Below the pieces are notes generated by a model that saw only the letters and a program-made list of their open reading frames with translations, searched no databases and was not told the DNA's origin. A program made the position numbers and the translations under genes. A DNA stretch of 64,000 nucleotides from Reyranella sp. (GTDB lineage: Bacteria; Pseudomonadota; Alphaproteobacteria; Reyranellales; Reyranellaceae), in contig NZ_SCUT01000065.1 in NCBI RefSeq assembly GCF_004297265.1, positions 62,001 through 126,000 of the forward strand. The letters are read 5' to 3'. Positions 7,834-17,000 of the stretch are shown here, in pieces. Positions within the stretch are counted from its first letter, which is position 1. Each line of letters starts with the position of its first letter.

Positions 7834-8529
7834 TTAACGCGGCGTCGTTGGCCGGTTAAGAGGCGGCTTCAGCGATTGCGCGATATGGACCATCGCCGCC
7901 ATGCCGAGGACCGGCACGATCAGGTTGAGGATCGGGATGGTGCCGAGAAAGACGATGGCGATGCCGGTGAGCCACAGGGTTCCGGCGTTCGCCTTGCGCC
8001 AGGCCCTCACCTCGGCCGGGTCGCGCCGGCGCAGCGCCACCTGCTCGTAGTATTCGCGGCCGGCCAGCCAGCCGTTGACTCCGTAGAAAAGGACCGCGCC
8101 CAGTCCGGCGACGAACAGGGCAACGACATAGAAGGGCAGCATCACCAGGTTGATCGCCAGCAGGGCGAACAGGAACAGGATGCCCGACCAGAGGCCGGTC
8201 CAGATCGGAATGCCGCGCGCCGGGCCGAGATGCGGATAGTGCCGGGCTTCGACGATGTCGGCGATGCGCTCCATGAAGATGGAGATGACGATGCCGAAAC
8301 TCGCCGGAAACAGCATCAGCGCCAGCACCGTCACGGCGCCGCCGCCCAGCCAGCGGATCGTCTCGTTCACCCAGGACCACTGAAAGGTCGCAAACGACTG
8401 CAGCGCCCACCAGGCCAGCACGCCCAGCGCGATCTGCAGCACCAGCGACAGCGCCAGCGACTGCCAGACGATGACGCGCAGCTTGGGATCGCCAAGCTGC
8501 TGCACCGCCAGTTCGAAGGCGCGGATCAT
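7834..8529 (-). CDS. EI24-domain (CysZ-like) integral membrane protein
   Basis: 231 residues with four hydrophobic regions (about 20-42, 62-86, 112-150 and 184-212), some long enough to be hairpins. The sequence FPASFGIVISIFMERIADIVE near 74-94 and ILNLIVPVLGMAAMVHIAQ near 200-218 resemble the EI24/CysZ family, whose best-known bacterial member is linked to sulfate uptake. No sulfur-assimilation gene is nearby, so sulfate transport cannot be claimed. It lies directly upstream of the small lipoprotein gene. Confidence 0.78.
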   Translation of the reverse strand: MIRAFELAVQQLGDPKLRVIVWQSLALSLVLQIALGVLAWWALQSFATFQWSWVNETIRWLGGGAVTVLALMLFPASFGIVISIFMERIADIVEARHYPHLGPARGIPIWTGLWSGILFLFALLAINLVMLPFYVVALFVAGLGAVLFYGVNGWLAGREYYEQVALRRRDPAEVRAWRKANAGTLWLTGIAIVFLGTIPILNLIVPVLGMAAMVHIAQSLKPPLNRPTTPR

Positions 8530-8553
8530 GGGCGTCCCATCATGAATGCGACC

Positions 8554-9708
8554 TCAGGCCTGCGGTCCGACGACGCCGGCGGCCTTCAGCTCGCCGATCT
8601 CCTTCGCCGAGAAGCCACGCTCGCTCAGGATCTCGTCGGTGTGCTGGCCGCGCCGGGCCGCGGGGCCCTGCACGCCTTCCTTGGTGCGCGAGAAGCGCGG
8701 CGCCGCCGCCGGCTGCGCGAAGCCGGCCACGTCGACATAGGCGTTGCGCGCCTTGGCGTGGGGATGCTGCGCCGCTTCCTTCATGGTGAGAACCGGGGCG
8801 AAGCAGATGTCCGTGCCTTCCATGATCGCGCACCATTCGTCGCGCGTTTTGGTCTTGAAGATGGAAGCCATTCGGCTCTTGAGCTGTGCCCAGGCCTTGC
8901 GGTCCATCTGCGCCGGCAGCGCCTCGCCCTTCAGGCCGGTCTTCTCGAGCAGCAGGTCGTAGAATTGCGGCTCGATCGAGCCGATCGAGACATGCTTGCC
9001 GTCCTTCGTCTCGTAGGTGCCGTAGAAGTGCGCGCCGCCGTCGAGCAGGTTGCTCTCGCGCTCCTCGGCGTTCCACAGGCCGGCGCCGGTCATGCCGTAG
9101 AGTGCGCCCAGCAGCAGAGCCGTACCGTCGACCATGGCCGCGTCGACCACCTGCCCCTTGCCGGAACGCTGCGCCTCGAGCAGGCCGCACACCATGCCGA
9201 AGGCCAGCAGCATGCCGCCGCCGCCGAAATCGCCCACGAGGTTGAGCGGTGGCACCGGCTTGTCCTTGCCGCCGATCGCATGCAGCGCGCCGGTCAGCGC
9301 GATGTAGTTGATGTCGTGGCCGGCGGCCTTGGCGAGCGGACCTTCCTGGCCCCAGCCCGTCATGCGGCCGTAAACGAGCTTGGGATTGCGGGCGAGGCAG
9401 ACGTCGGGCCCTAGGCCCAGCCGTTCGGCGACGCCGGGCCGGAAGGGTTCGGTCATGCCGTCGGCCTTCTCGATCAGTCGCAGCACGACCTCGACGCCTT
9501 CCTTGCTCTGCAGGTCGACCGACACCGAGCGGCGGCTCCTGTTGTGCACCGCGAACTTCGGATCGGCCAGCCGGTCCATCACATGCGCCTTCGTTCGATC
9601 GACGCGGATCACGTCAGCGCCCATGTCACCCAGCATCATCGAGCACATCGGGCCGGGACCGATACCCGCCAGTTCGACGATCGTCAGTCCCGAGAGTGGA
9701 CCCGCCAT
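8554..9708 (-). CDS. CaiB/BaiF-family CoA enzyme, alpha-methylacyl-CoA racemase type
   Basis: 384 residues. The family N-terminus is clear (LSGLTIVELAGIGPGP, then MMLGDMGADVIRVDR). The racemase subgroup is suggested by H131 in AAGHDINYIALTGAL and D160 in NLVGDFGGGG; in characterised alpha-methylacyl-CoA racemases a His/Asp pair at this spacing does the proton transfer, whereas class III CoA-transferases use a single Asp nucleophile. The role would be epimerising 2-methyl-branched acyl-CoAs in lipid or isoprenoid breakdown. The ATG at 9708 has AGGAGG just upstream. The beta-propeller gene is divergent at 9833. Confidence 0.88.
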   Translation of the reverse strand: MAGPLSGLTIVELAGIGPGPMCSMMLGDMGADVIRVDRTKAHVMDRLADPKFAVHNRSRRSVSVDLQSKEGVEVVLRLIEKADGMTEPFRPGVAERLGLGPDVCLARNPKLVYGRMTGWGQEGPLAKAAGHDINYIALTGALHAIGGKDKPVPPLNLVGDFGGGGMLLAFGMVCGLLEAQRSGKGQVVDAAMVDGTALLLGALYGMTGAGLWNAEERESNLLDGGAHFYGTYETKDGKHVSIGSIEPQFYDLLLEKTGLKGEALPAQMDRKAWAQLKSRMASIFKTKTRDEWCAIMEGTDICFAPVLTMKEAAQHPHAKARNAYVDVAGFAQPAAAPRFSRTKEGVQGPAARRGQHTDEILSERGFSAKEIGELKAAGVVGPQA

Positions 9709-9832
9709 GATTTTCCTCCTGCAGAATGCGCGTTCTTCTGTCGGACGATGGTAGCCGAAGGGTTCGGCGTTACAAAACGTATCGCCCGGTCTAAAGTTCG
9801 CGCCGCGAAGTGGGACGGTCGGAGGAAACGGG

Positions 9833-11518
9833 ATGGGGTTGGGCCGCATTGTCGCGTCGGCGGTGCTTGCGTTCGGCGTAGCCAACGGCGCGTGGGCGCA
9901 GAAGGCGGAATCGCCGCCGCCGGCGACGCCCAAGGAATACAGCCAGCAGTTCCTGGTGCCGGGCTCCTGGTTCCACGGCGTACATGGACTTGCCTTCAAC
10001 AAGGACGACCAGCTGTTCGCCGGTTCGGTGATCGGCCAGACGCTGTATCGCGTGCAAGTCGACTCTGGCGAGGTCGACCGCGTGATCGATCCGCCGACCG
10101 GCATGGCCGACGACATCGCCTTTGCCGACGACGGCACGATGGCGTGGACGGCGTTCCTGATCGGCAAGGTCTATATCCGCAAGCCCAACGGCAAGACGAT
10201 CGAGGTCGCCAACGGCATGACCGGGCCCAACTCGCTCGCGTTCGGCAAGGACGGGCGGCTGTTCGTCTCCGAGGTCTTCCTCGGCGACGCGCTCTACGAG
10301 ATCGACATCAAGAACGTCGACAAGCCCGACTTCAAGCCGCTGGCGCGTAACGAGCTGCGCCGCATCGCCGAGAAGCTGGGCGGCCTCAACGGTTTCGAGG
10401 TGCACAAGGACGACGGCTTCCTGTACGGCCCGCTCTGGTTCAAGGGCGAGATCGTGAAGGTGAATCTCGAGACCGGCGCCACCGAGGCGATCGCCTCGGG
10501 CTTCAAGACTCCGGCCGCCGCCAACATCGATCCGCAGAACCGCGACAACGTCTATGTCGTCGACACCGGCACCGGCGGCATCTGGAGCGTGAGCCTCACC
10601 AGCAAGGCCAAGAAGCTGGTCGCCTCGATGAAACCCGGCCTCGACAATCTCGCCTTCGATTCGCGCGGCCGCCTGTTCGTGACCTCGATGACCGACAACG
10701 GCGTCTACCTGGTCGACAAGCAGACGGGCGCGCATCGCACCATCGTCGAGGGCAAGCTCGCCGTTCCGACCGACCTCGCCGTCACCAGCGAGGGCGGCAA
10801 GGACACGGTGCACGTGGCCGACGTGTTCAGCTATCGCACGGTCGACGGCGCCAACGGCGACGTGACGGACGTGCTGCGCGTGCATGGCGAGACGCACGCC
10901 TATCCGATCGGCATCTCGGTCGGCCCGAAGAACGTGCTGCTGTCGAGCTGGTTCTCCAACACCGTCGAGAAGGTCGACCGCAAGACCGGAAAGCTGGTGG
11001 CGACGCTCGGCGAATTCGCCGCGCCCGTCGATGCGGTGGAATTCGCCGACGGCACGATCTACGTGGCCGAGCTGGCGAGCGGCAACCTCGTGAAGGTGAG
11101 CGCCGACGGCAAGGAGCGCAGCACCGTCATGAAGGAGCTGCGCGGTCCGGTGGCCATGGTGCATGGGGCGGGTCCGCTGATCTATGTGACGGAAATCTCG
11201 GCCGGCGTCGTCACGGAGATCGACGTTACCGCGGGTACGCGCAAGGTGGTGGCCGACAATCTCACCGGCCCGGAAGGCATCGACCTCGGGCCGGACGGCA
11301 AGCTCTACGTCGCCGAGGTCGGTCAGAAGCGGGTCGTTTCGATCGATCCCGCGACCGGCGCGAAGACGGTGATCGCCTCCAACCTCGATATCGGCCTGGC
11401 GCCGTTTCCCGGCGGCCCCCCGGCGCTGGTGCCCACCGGCGTCGCGGTCGGCCGTACCGGCATCGTCTATGTCAGCGCCGACATAAGGAACTCGCTCTAC
11501 AAGCTCACGCCTCCCTGA
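9833..11518 (+). CDS. Secreted SMP-30/NHL-like beta-propeller protein
   Basis: 561 residues with a signal peptide cut near AWA-22. The mature protein is built of repeated blade-like units of about 40-45 residues with recurring xGPDGKLYVAE-type turns: GLAFNKDDQLFAGSV, SLAFGKDGRLFVSEV, NLAFDSRGRLFVTSM, DAVEFADGTIYVAEL, GIDLGPDGKLYVAEV. This fits two propellers or one large one of the SMP-30/gluconolactonase or NHL type. Lactonase activity is possible but not shown. GGAGG precedes the ATG. The MBL hydrolase and SDR genes follow on the same strand; a perfect 23-bp inverted repeat separates it from the MBL gene. Confidence 0.8.
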   Translation: MGLGRIVASAVLAFGVANGAWAQKAESPPPATPKEYSQQFLVPGSWFHGVHGLAFNKDDQLFAGSVIGQTLYRVQVDSGEVDRVIDPPTGMADDIAFADDGTMAWTAFLIGKVYIRKPNGKTIEVANGMTGPNSLAFGKDGRLFVSEVFLGDALYEIDIKNVDKPDFKPLARNELRRIAEKLGGLNGFEVHKDDGFLYGPLWFKGEIVKVNLETGATEAIASGFKTPAAANIDPQNRDNVYVVDTGTGGIWSVSLTSKAKKLVASMKPGLDNLAFDSRGRLFVTSMTDNGVYLVDKQTGAHRTIVEGKLAVPTDLAVTSEGGKDTVHVADVFSYRTVDGANGDVTDVLRVHGETHAYPIGISVGPKNVLLSSWFSNTVEKVDRKTGKLVATLGEFAAPVDAVEFADGTIYVAELASGNLVKVSADGKERSTVMKELRGPVAMVHGAGPLIYVTEISAGVVTEIDVTAGTRKVVADNLTGPEGIDLGPDGKLYVAEVGQKRVVSIDPATGAKTVIASNLDIGLAPFPGGPPALVPTGVAVGRTGIVYVSADIRNSLYKLTPP

Positions 11519-11520
11519 TC

Positions 11521-11584
11521 GGAGCGCGCCACTCCAGTGGCGCTCATGATTCAAGATCCGGGCGCCACTGGAGTGGCGCGCTCC
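11521..11584. repeat. Perfect 23-bp inverted-repeat element, copy 1
   Basis: Arms 11521-11543 (GGAGCGCGCCACTCCAGTGG plus CGC) and 11562-11584 are exact reverse complements around an 18-base loop beginning TCATGA. The element starts 3 bases after the beta-propeller stop and ends 1 base before an ATG of the next frame. The same arms, with a loop that also begins TCATGA, occur at 45315-45373. Each arm is itself nearly symmetric (GCGCCACT...AGTGGCGC), so each can fold alone as well. Confidence 0.92.
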
Positions 11585-11597
11585 GATGAGGGTTGAA

Positions 11598-12488
11598 ATG
11601 GCCGGCATTCCGTTCATCAGGGATTTCAAGTTCGACTACGGCACGGCGATGGAGGTGACGCCGCTGATCCGCCGCGTCGTCGCCAACAATCCGAGTCCGT
11701 TCACCTTCAAGGGCACCGGCACCTACATCATCGGCCACGGCAACGTCGCGGTCGTCGATCCCGGGCCCGACGATCAGGAGCATATCGACGCCGTGCTGCG
11801 GGCGCTGCGCGGCGAGACGGTGACGCACATCCTGGTGACGCACACCCATGTCGACCACGTGCCGGCGACGCCCGCACTCGCCAGGGCGACGGGCGCCAAG
11901 GTCTACAGCTACGGCCCGCATCCCACGCCCGAAGGCGTCACGACCGAGCAGGAGGGCGATTTCTCCTTCGCGCCCGACGTGAAGCTGAACGACGGCGACG
12001 TGATCCAGGGCGACGGCTGGAACGTCGAGGCGGTCTACACGCCCGGTCACATCTCCAATCACCTCTGCTTCGCGGTGAAGGAGGACAAGGCGCTGCTCTC
12101 GGGCGACCATGTCATGGGCTGGTCGACGGCGGTGATCTCGCCGCCGGACGGCAACATGGCCGACTACTTCGCCTCGCTGCGCAAGCTGCTGCCGCGCGAC
12201 GAGAGCCTCTACATCCCGACGCACGGCGCCGAGATCCGCGATCCCAATCCGTTCGTGCAGGCCTATATCGAGCATCGCCTGGGCCGCGAGGCGCAGATCA
12301 TCGCGCGTCTCAAGGACGGTCCGCAGACCATCCCGCAGATGGTGGCAAAGAACTATGCCGACACCCCTGTCCATCTGCATCCGGCGGCCGGCCGCTCGAT
12401 GCTGGCGCATCTCGTCCAGATGGTGAAGGACGGCAGGGTCAAGACCGAGGACGGACGCGCGACGATCGACAGCGTCTACCGGCTCTAG
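11598..12488 (+). CDS. MBL-fold metallo-hydrolase (LACTB2/glyoxalase II-like)
   Basis: 296 residues from the ATG at 11598. The zinc site is complete: H82, H84, D86 and H87 in VTHTHVDHVPA, then a His in YTPGHISNH, an Asp in LLSGDHVMG and a His in YIPTHGAEIRD. A C-terminal winged-helix-like region (about 225-290) is typical of LACTB2-type proteins, so a nuclease, lactonase or thioesterase function is possible. I prefer 11598 to the in-frame ATG at 11586 because AGGG lies at 11589-11592 and 11586 abuts the inverted repeat. The SDR gene follows after 12 bases. Confidence 0.88.
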   Translation: MAGIPFIRDFKFDYGTAMEVTPLIRRVVANNPSPFTFKGTGTYIIGHGNVAVVDPGPDDQEHIDAVLRALRGETVTHILVTHTHVDHVPATPALARATGAKVYSYGPHPTPEGVTTEQEGDFSFAPDVKLNDGDVIQGDGWNVEAVYTPGHISNHLCFAVKEDKALLSGDHVMGWSTAVISPPDGNMADYFASLRKLLPRDESLYIPTHGAEIRDPNPFVQAYIEHRLGREAQIIARLKDGPQTIPQMVAKNYADTPVHLHPAAGRSMLAHLVQMVKDGRVKTEDGRATIDSVYRL

Positions 12489-12500
12489 GGGGAACGACCA

Positions 12501-13274
12501 ATGGACATGAAGCTTTCCGGCAAAACGGTGCTGATCACCGGCGGCAGCCGCGGCATCGGCTTCGCCTGCGCCATGGGCTTCGCGGCCGAGGGCTGCACGG
12601 TGCACATCGCCTCGCGCTCCAGGGAATCGCTGGAAAGCGCGCGGGAAAAGATCCGCGCCCGCCATAACGTGCCGGTCGAGATCCATCCTGCCGACTTCTC
12701 CGATGGCGACACCGCACGCCGCGTCGTCGAGGCGGTGGGCCATGCCGACATCCTGGTGAACAATGCCGGCGCCATCCCGCAGGGCGACATCTTCGGCATG
12801 ACCGAGCCCAAATGGCGCGAAGCCTGGGACCTCAAGGTGTTCGGCTACATCAACGCCACGCGCGCCATGCTGGAGAAGATGTACGCCCGCAAGGCGGGCG
12901 TGGTCGTGAACGTGATCGGCCTCGCCGGAGAGAGCTACAATTATGATTACGTCGCCGGCACGATGGGCAATGCCGGCATCATGGCCTTCACCCGCGCGGT
13001 GGGCTCGAAGAGCGTCGATCATGGCGTGCGCGTGGTGGGGATCAATCCGCCGGCCACCCGCACCGACCGCATGCTGACGCGACTGCGCAACGTGGCCGAG
13101 CAGAAGTTCGGCGATCCCGAGCGCTGGCCGGAGCTCACGAAGCACATGCCGTTCGGCCGCGCCGCCGAGCCCGACGAAGTCGCCGACCTCGCCGTGTTCC
13201 TGGCCTCCGACCGCGCCAGCTACATCAGCGGCGTGGTCATGACCCTCGACGGCGGGCAGGCGGCCCGGCACTGA
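12501..13274 (+). CDS. Short-chain dehydrogenase/reductase family protein with atypical active site
   Basis: 257 residues with a Rossmann fold: TGGSRGIG at 13-20 binds NAD(P), NNAG is at 87-90, and the C-terminal SGVVMTLDGG is typical. The usual catalytic set is missing. The Ser of the NxSS motif is replaced (NVIGLAG, 137-143), and no YxxxK is present: after YDY (148-150) comes VAGTMGNAG, with N157 where the Lys would align. Members of this SDR subgroup occur in alphaproteobacteria, but I know of no described reaction. Next to a racemase-like and an MBL gene, a role in acyl-CoA or lactone metabolism is a guess. Confidence 0.85.
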   Translation: MDMKLSGKTVLITGGSRGIGFACAMGFAAEGCTVHIASRSRESLESAREKIRARHNVPVEIHPADFSDGDTARRVVEAVGHADILVNNAGAIPQGDIFGMTEPKWREAWDLKVFGYINATRAMLEKMYARKAGVVVNVIGLAGESYNYDYVAGTMGNAGIMAFTRAVGSKSVDHGVRVVGINPPATRTDRMLTRLRNVAEQKFGDPERWPELTKHMPFGRAAEPDEVADLAVFLASDRASYISGVVMTLDGGQAARH

Positions 13275-13287
13275 CGCTTCATCGCTT

Positions 13288-13334
13288 TCCTCCCCATTCA
13301 AATGGGGAGGTGCCCCGAAGGGGCGGAGGGGTCA
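13288..13334 (+). repeat. Palindromic intergenic element, CCTCCCC family, copy 2
   Basis: Same architecture and orientation as the element at 1343-1400: CCTCCCCATT (13289-13298) pairs with AATGGGGAGG (13301-13310), followed by TG and the second hairpin GCCCC-GAA-GGGGC (13312-13324), then GGAGGGGTCA. The second stem has a different sequence from copy 1 but is also perfectly paired. It follows the SDR stop by about 14 bases. Confidence 0.75.
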
Positions 13335-13397
13335 CGAGAGTCCGATGGTTCTTCTTCCTTCGGCGCTCTCGGACATTGCTCAAGCCTGTCGCTTCTT

Positions 13398-13418
13398 GGG
13401 CTGAGCTTCGCTCAGCCC
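13398..13418. terminator. Hairpin between convergent SDR and exported-protein genes
   Basis: Perfect 9-bp stem GGGCTGAGC (13398-13406) and GCTCAGCCC (13410-13418) with a TTC loop. It is 1 base beyond the stop codon of the minus-strand gene ending at 13420 and about 120 bases after the SDR stop. It probably serves as a terminator, but neither strand shows a clear U-tract. Confidence 0.5.
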
Positions 13419-13419
13419 A

Positions 13420-13797
13420 TCAATAAACTTGGCGCATCACCTGGGCGGCGAAGCCGTCGACTGCCGCCTTCTTCTGCGCTTCGCTGAGCTTCTTGTCGGC
13501 CGCCACGGCGGGGCAGTAGGCGGTGACGAGATAGTTCACCAGCTCGGCGCTCTCGACGCCGGGATAGCGGATGCGGAGATCGGCCGTCGCCGAGGCGATC
13601 GCGTTGAACGTGTCGCCGCCCGCGAGCTGCTTGCCGACGGTCGCCATCTGGGCCGGGGTCTCCTTCAGGATGCCGGGCTTGGCCGTCGGCTGCGGCTTCG
13701 GGCAGTCGAGCGCCAGGGCGGGAAAGGCCGACGTTGCTACGAAAAAGGCCGACGTTGCTACGAACAGGGCGGTGGCCAAGGTGGCGAGGCGAAACAT
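13420..13797 (-). CDS. Small exported protein, unknown function
   Basis: 125 residues with a signal peptide of about 29 residues (to PALA). The mature part has two cysteines (C32 and one in VTAYCPAV) that could form a disulfide, and an all-helical look (MATVGKQLAGGDTF, LVNYLVTAYC, KKAAVDGFAAQVM). The signal peptide contains an exact tandem duplication FVATSAF-FVATSAF, encoded by a 21-bp direct repeat at 13723-13743 and 13744-13764. No family recognised. The upstream region is shared with the divergent ndvB gene. Confidence 0.7.
   Translation of the reverse strand: MFRLATLATALFVATSAFFVATSAFPALALDCPKPQPTAKPGILKETPAQMATVGKQLAGGDTFNAIASATADLRIRYPGVESAELVNYLVTAYCPAVAADKKLSEAQKKAAVDGFAAQVMRQVY
13723..13764. 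repeat. 21-bp tandem duplication within a signal-peptide coding region
   Basis: Two identical 21-base units beginning AAAGGCCGACGTTGC lie head to tail at 13723-13743 and 13744-13764. The length is a multiple of three, so the frame is kept and seven residues (FVATSAF) are duplicated in the hydrophobic core of the signal peptide. An exact duplication suggests recent slippage. Confidence 0.95.
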
Positions 13798-14022
13798 TGA
13801 TCGGTCTCCCGTGATGATGTCCAGGAGAGCGATAGCAAAACGCTAATCAATAGTCCTCTGGAACTGCAAGCCAGGGTTCGCATTTGCATCATGGACGATT
13901 CGTCGCCGCCTGGGGTTTGCTGTAGAAGAAGGTCTTCGTAGCGGACCCCTATCTGACGGGACGTTCTGCGCAAGCTGCATTCTGCGGCGTATGCGCACTT
14001 TTGCCGGAAAGGCCTACACTCC
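13798..14022. promoter_or_regulatory. Divergent intergenic region upstream of ndvB
   Basis: 225 bases separate the start of the minus-strand exported-protein gene from the ndvB start, and must hold promoters for both. GGAAAGG at 14006-14012 is the likely ndvB ribosome-binding site. I see no convincing -35/-10 pair, operator or RNA gene in it. Confidence 0.4.
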
Positions 14023-17000
14023 TTGAAATCATTCGCGTGGCGCGCCTTCGGGCGCGCGCGGCCCCCTGCTATTCGGGAAGACGAAGACGCCATCCGCAGC
14101 GAGCTGTTCGGCATCGAGCGCCTGGAGCAACATGCCCGCAGCCTTGCCGCCCACCAGCCGGTGCATCCCGGGTTGACCCCCGGCAAGTCGCTCGTCGTCC
14201 GTCTGCGCGCCAACGAACGCGTGCTGCTGGAGGCCTATCGTTCGATTGCGGCGGCCGTCGATGCCGGCCGGACGGTTACACCCGCCGCCGAATGGCTCCT
14301 TGATAATTTCCATCTCGTGGAGCGGCAGGTCCGGGAGGTCCGTACCGACTTGCCCGCCGGCTACTACCGACAGCTCGCCAAACTCAGCGAAGGGCCGCTG
14401 GCCGGCTACCCGCGGGTGTTCGGCCTGGCATGGGCCTTCGTGGCGCACACCGACAGCCGCTTCGATCCCGAGACGCTCACCCGCTTCGTGCGCGCGTACC
14501 AGACGGTCCAACCGCTGACCATCGGCGAGTTGTGGGCCGTTGCGATCACGCTCCGCATCGTCCTGGTCGAGAACCTGCGTCGTTCGGCCAGCCGCATCGT
14601 CAACCGGCGCGCCGAGCGTGAACAGGCAGATCTCGTTGCCGATCGCCTGTTGGGACTGCAAGATCACGCGGCGGACCCCGCGGCTCTCCAGCCTTATGAC
14701 CGGGGAGGCTTCTCCGAAGGGTTCGCCGTCCAGCTCGTCCATCGCCTGCGTGACCAGGATCCCGAGACGACCCCGGCGGTGGGCTGGCTCGAGAAGCGAC
14801 TGGCGCGCGACGGGACCAGCGCCGACGAGCTGGTGCGGCGCGATCATCAGCTCCAGGGCGCGACCAACGTCACGGTCCGCAACATCATCACGAGCATGCG
14901 TCTGGTCTCTGACGTCGATTGGGCGAAGCTCTTCGAGGAGGTGAGTCCGGTCGATGACGTGCTGCGAACTGGCGGTGTCTTCGTCGACATGGATTTTGCG
15001 ACCCGCAACCTCTATCGCACCGCCATCGAGCAGATCGCCCGTGGTACGACGCTCGACGAACCGGAGATCGCCCGGCGTGCTCTGGGCATGGCGGCACACT
15101 GCCCCGTCGGCGACGACGGAGACGGCCGGCGGCGCGAGCCGGGCTTTCATCTGATCGGCAGCGGCCGCCGGGCTTTCGAACGGTCGGTTGGCTTCCGCAC
15201 CAAGGGGCTGACCGTGCGGCGGCGGCTCCTGCGGACCGGCCTGGCGGGTTATGTCGCGGGCGTTGCCGTCACGGCCGGCCTCGTGCTCCTGCTGCCACTG
15301 CTGGGTCTGTCGCTGCTTGGGCTCCAGGGCCCGCTGCTGCTCGGGATGGCCGCCGCGGGTCTGTTGCCCGCGTTGGATGCGGCGCTCCTTTTGGTCAACC
15401 GACTGATCACGGGAGGCTTCGGCGCCACGCTGCTGCCCAGCCTCGAACTGCGCGATGGCGTGCCGGCGCATCTGCGGACGGTCGTGGCAATTCCCACCCT
15501 GCTGACGACGCAGACGACGATCGAGGAGCTGATCGAGAGCCTCGAGGTCCATCATCTCTCCAACCCGGCCGGTGCGATTCACTTCGCCCTCCTGTCGGAC
15601 TGGACGGACGCGCCCGCCGAATCGATGCCGGAGGACGCGGCCCTGCTCGCGACCGCGGTCGAGGGTATCGCGCGCCTCAACCGCCGTTATCCGGCGGAAC
15701 AGGGGGTCGATCGGTTCTTCCTGTTTCATCGCCGGCGCGGGTGGAATGAGGCGCAAGGTGCCTGGATCGGCTGGGAGCGCAAGCGCGGCAAACTGCACGA
15801 ACTCAACCATCTGCTGCGTGGCTCGACGGGCACGACATTCGTCGCCGCGCCGGGCGCCAGCCGGGCGCTGCCTGCGGACGTGCGCTACGTCGTGACCCTC
15901 GATTCCGATACACGCCTGCCGCGCGACGCGATCGTTCGCCTGGTCGGCAAGATGGCCCATCCGCTGAACCGGCCGCGGTTGGACGTGAGCCGGCGCCGCG
16001 TGATCGAAGGCTATGGCGTGCTCCAGCCGCGCGTTACACCCTCGCTGCCGGTCGGCGCCGAGGGCTCGCGGTTCCAGCGCATCTTCTCCAACAACAGCGG
16101 TATCGATCCCTACGCGTCGGCCGTGTCGGACGTCTATCAGGACCTGTTCGGAGAGGGCTCCTATTCGGGCAAGGGCATCTACGACATCGACGCGTTCGAG
16201 GCCTCGCTGCGGGGCCGCGTTCCCGACAGCATGATGCTGAGTCACGATCTCTTCGAAGGAACCTTCGCGCGCTCCGGCCTCGCATCCGACATCGAAGTCG
16301 TCGAGGAGTTTCCCGCGCGTTATGATGTGGCGGCGGCGCGCCAGCATCGCTGGGCGAGGGGGGATTGGCAGCTCCTGCCTTGGATGCTGGGAGTCGTGAA
16401 GTCGACGGAGCCCGGAGCGCAGACCGAGTTCCTGCCCGCGATCGGCTTCTGGAAGATGTTCGACAACCTGCGTCGCACCCTTTCGGCGCCGGCAGCGATC
16501 CTCTCCCTGCTGGCGGGCTGGACGCTGCCCCTCGGCCCCGCGATGGTCTGGACGGGCTTCGTGCTACTGGTCATCGCGCTACCCACACTTCTGCCGGCGA
16601 TCGCGGGCTTGTTCCCGCGACATGCGAAGATCACGGCCCGCAGTCATCTCGATGCGCTGTGGAGCGACGTCGTTTCGGCAGCCTTGCAGACCGCGTTGCT
16701 CGTCACCTTCCTGGGTCACCATGCCTGGCTGATGGCCGACGCGATCGGCCGGACGTTGTTCCGGCTCGTGGCCAGCCATCGCCGTCTTCTCGAATGGATC
16801 ACTGCAGCCCAATCCAAGCAAAGCGTGCGGGCAGGATGGCTTGGCCTCTATGGCAAGATGGCAGGAAGCGTCACGGTCGCGCTCGTCGCCGCCTGCGTGG
16901 TCTGGCTGGCCGGCGCGGCGGCAATCCCGGTCGCCGCCCCATTCGTGCTGGCCTGGCTGCTGGCGCCCGCCGTCGCAGCCTGGGTGAGCCGCCCGCCCCG

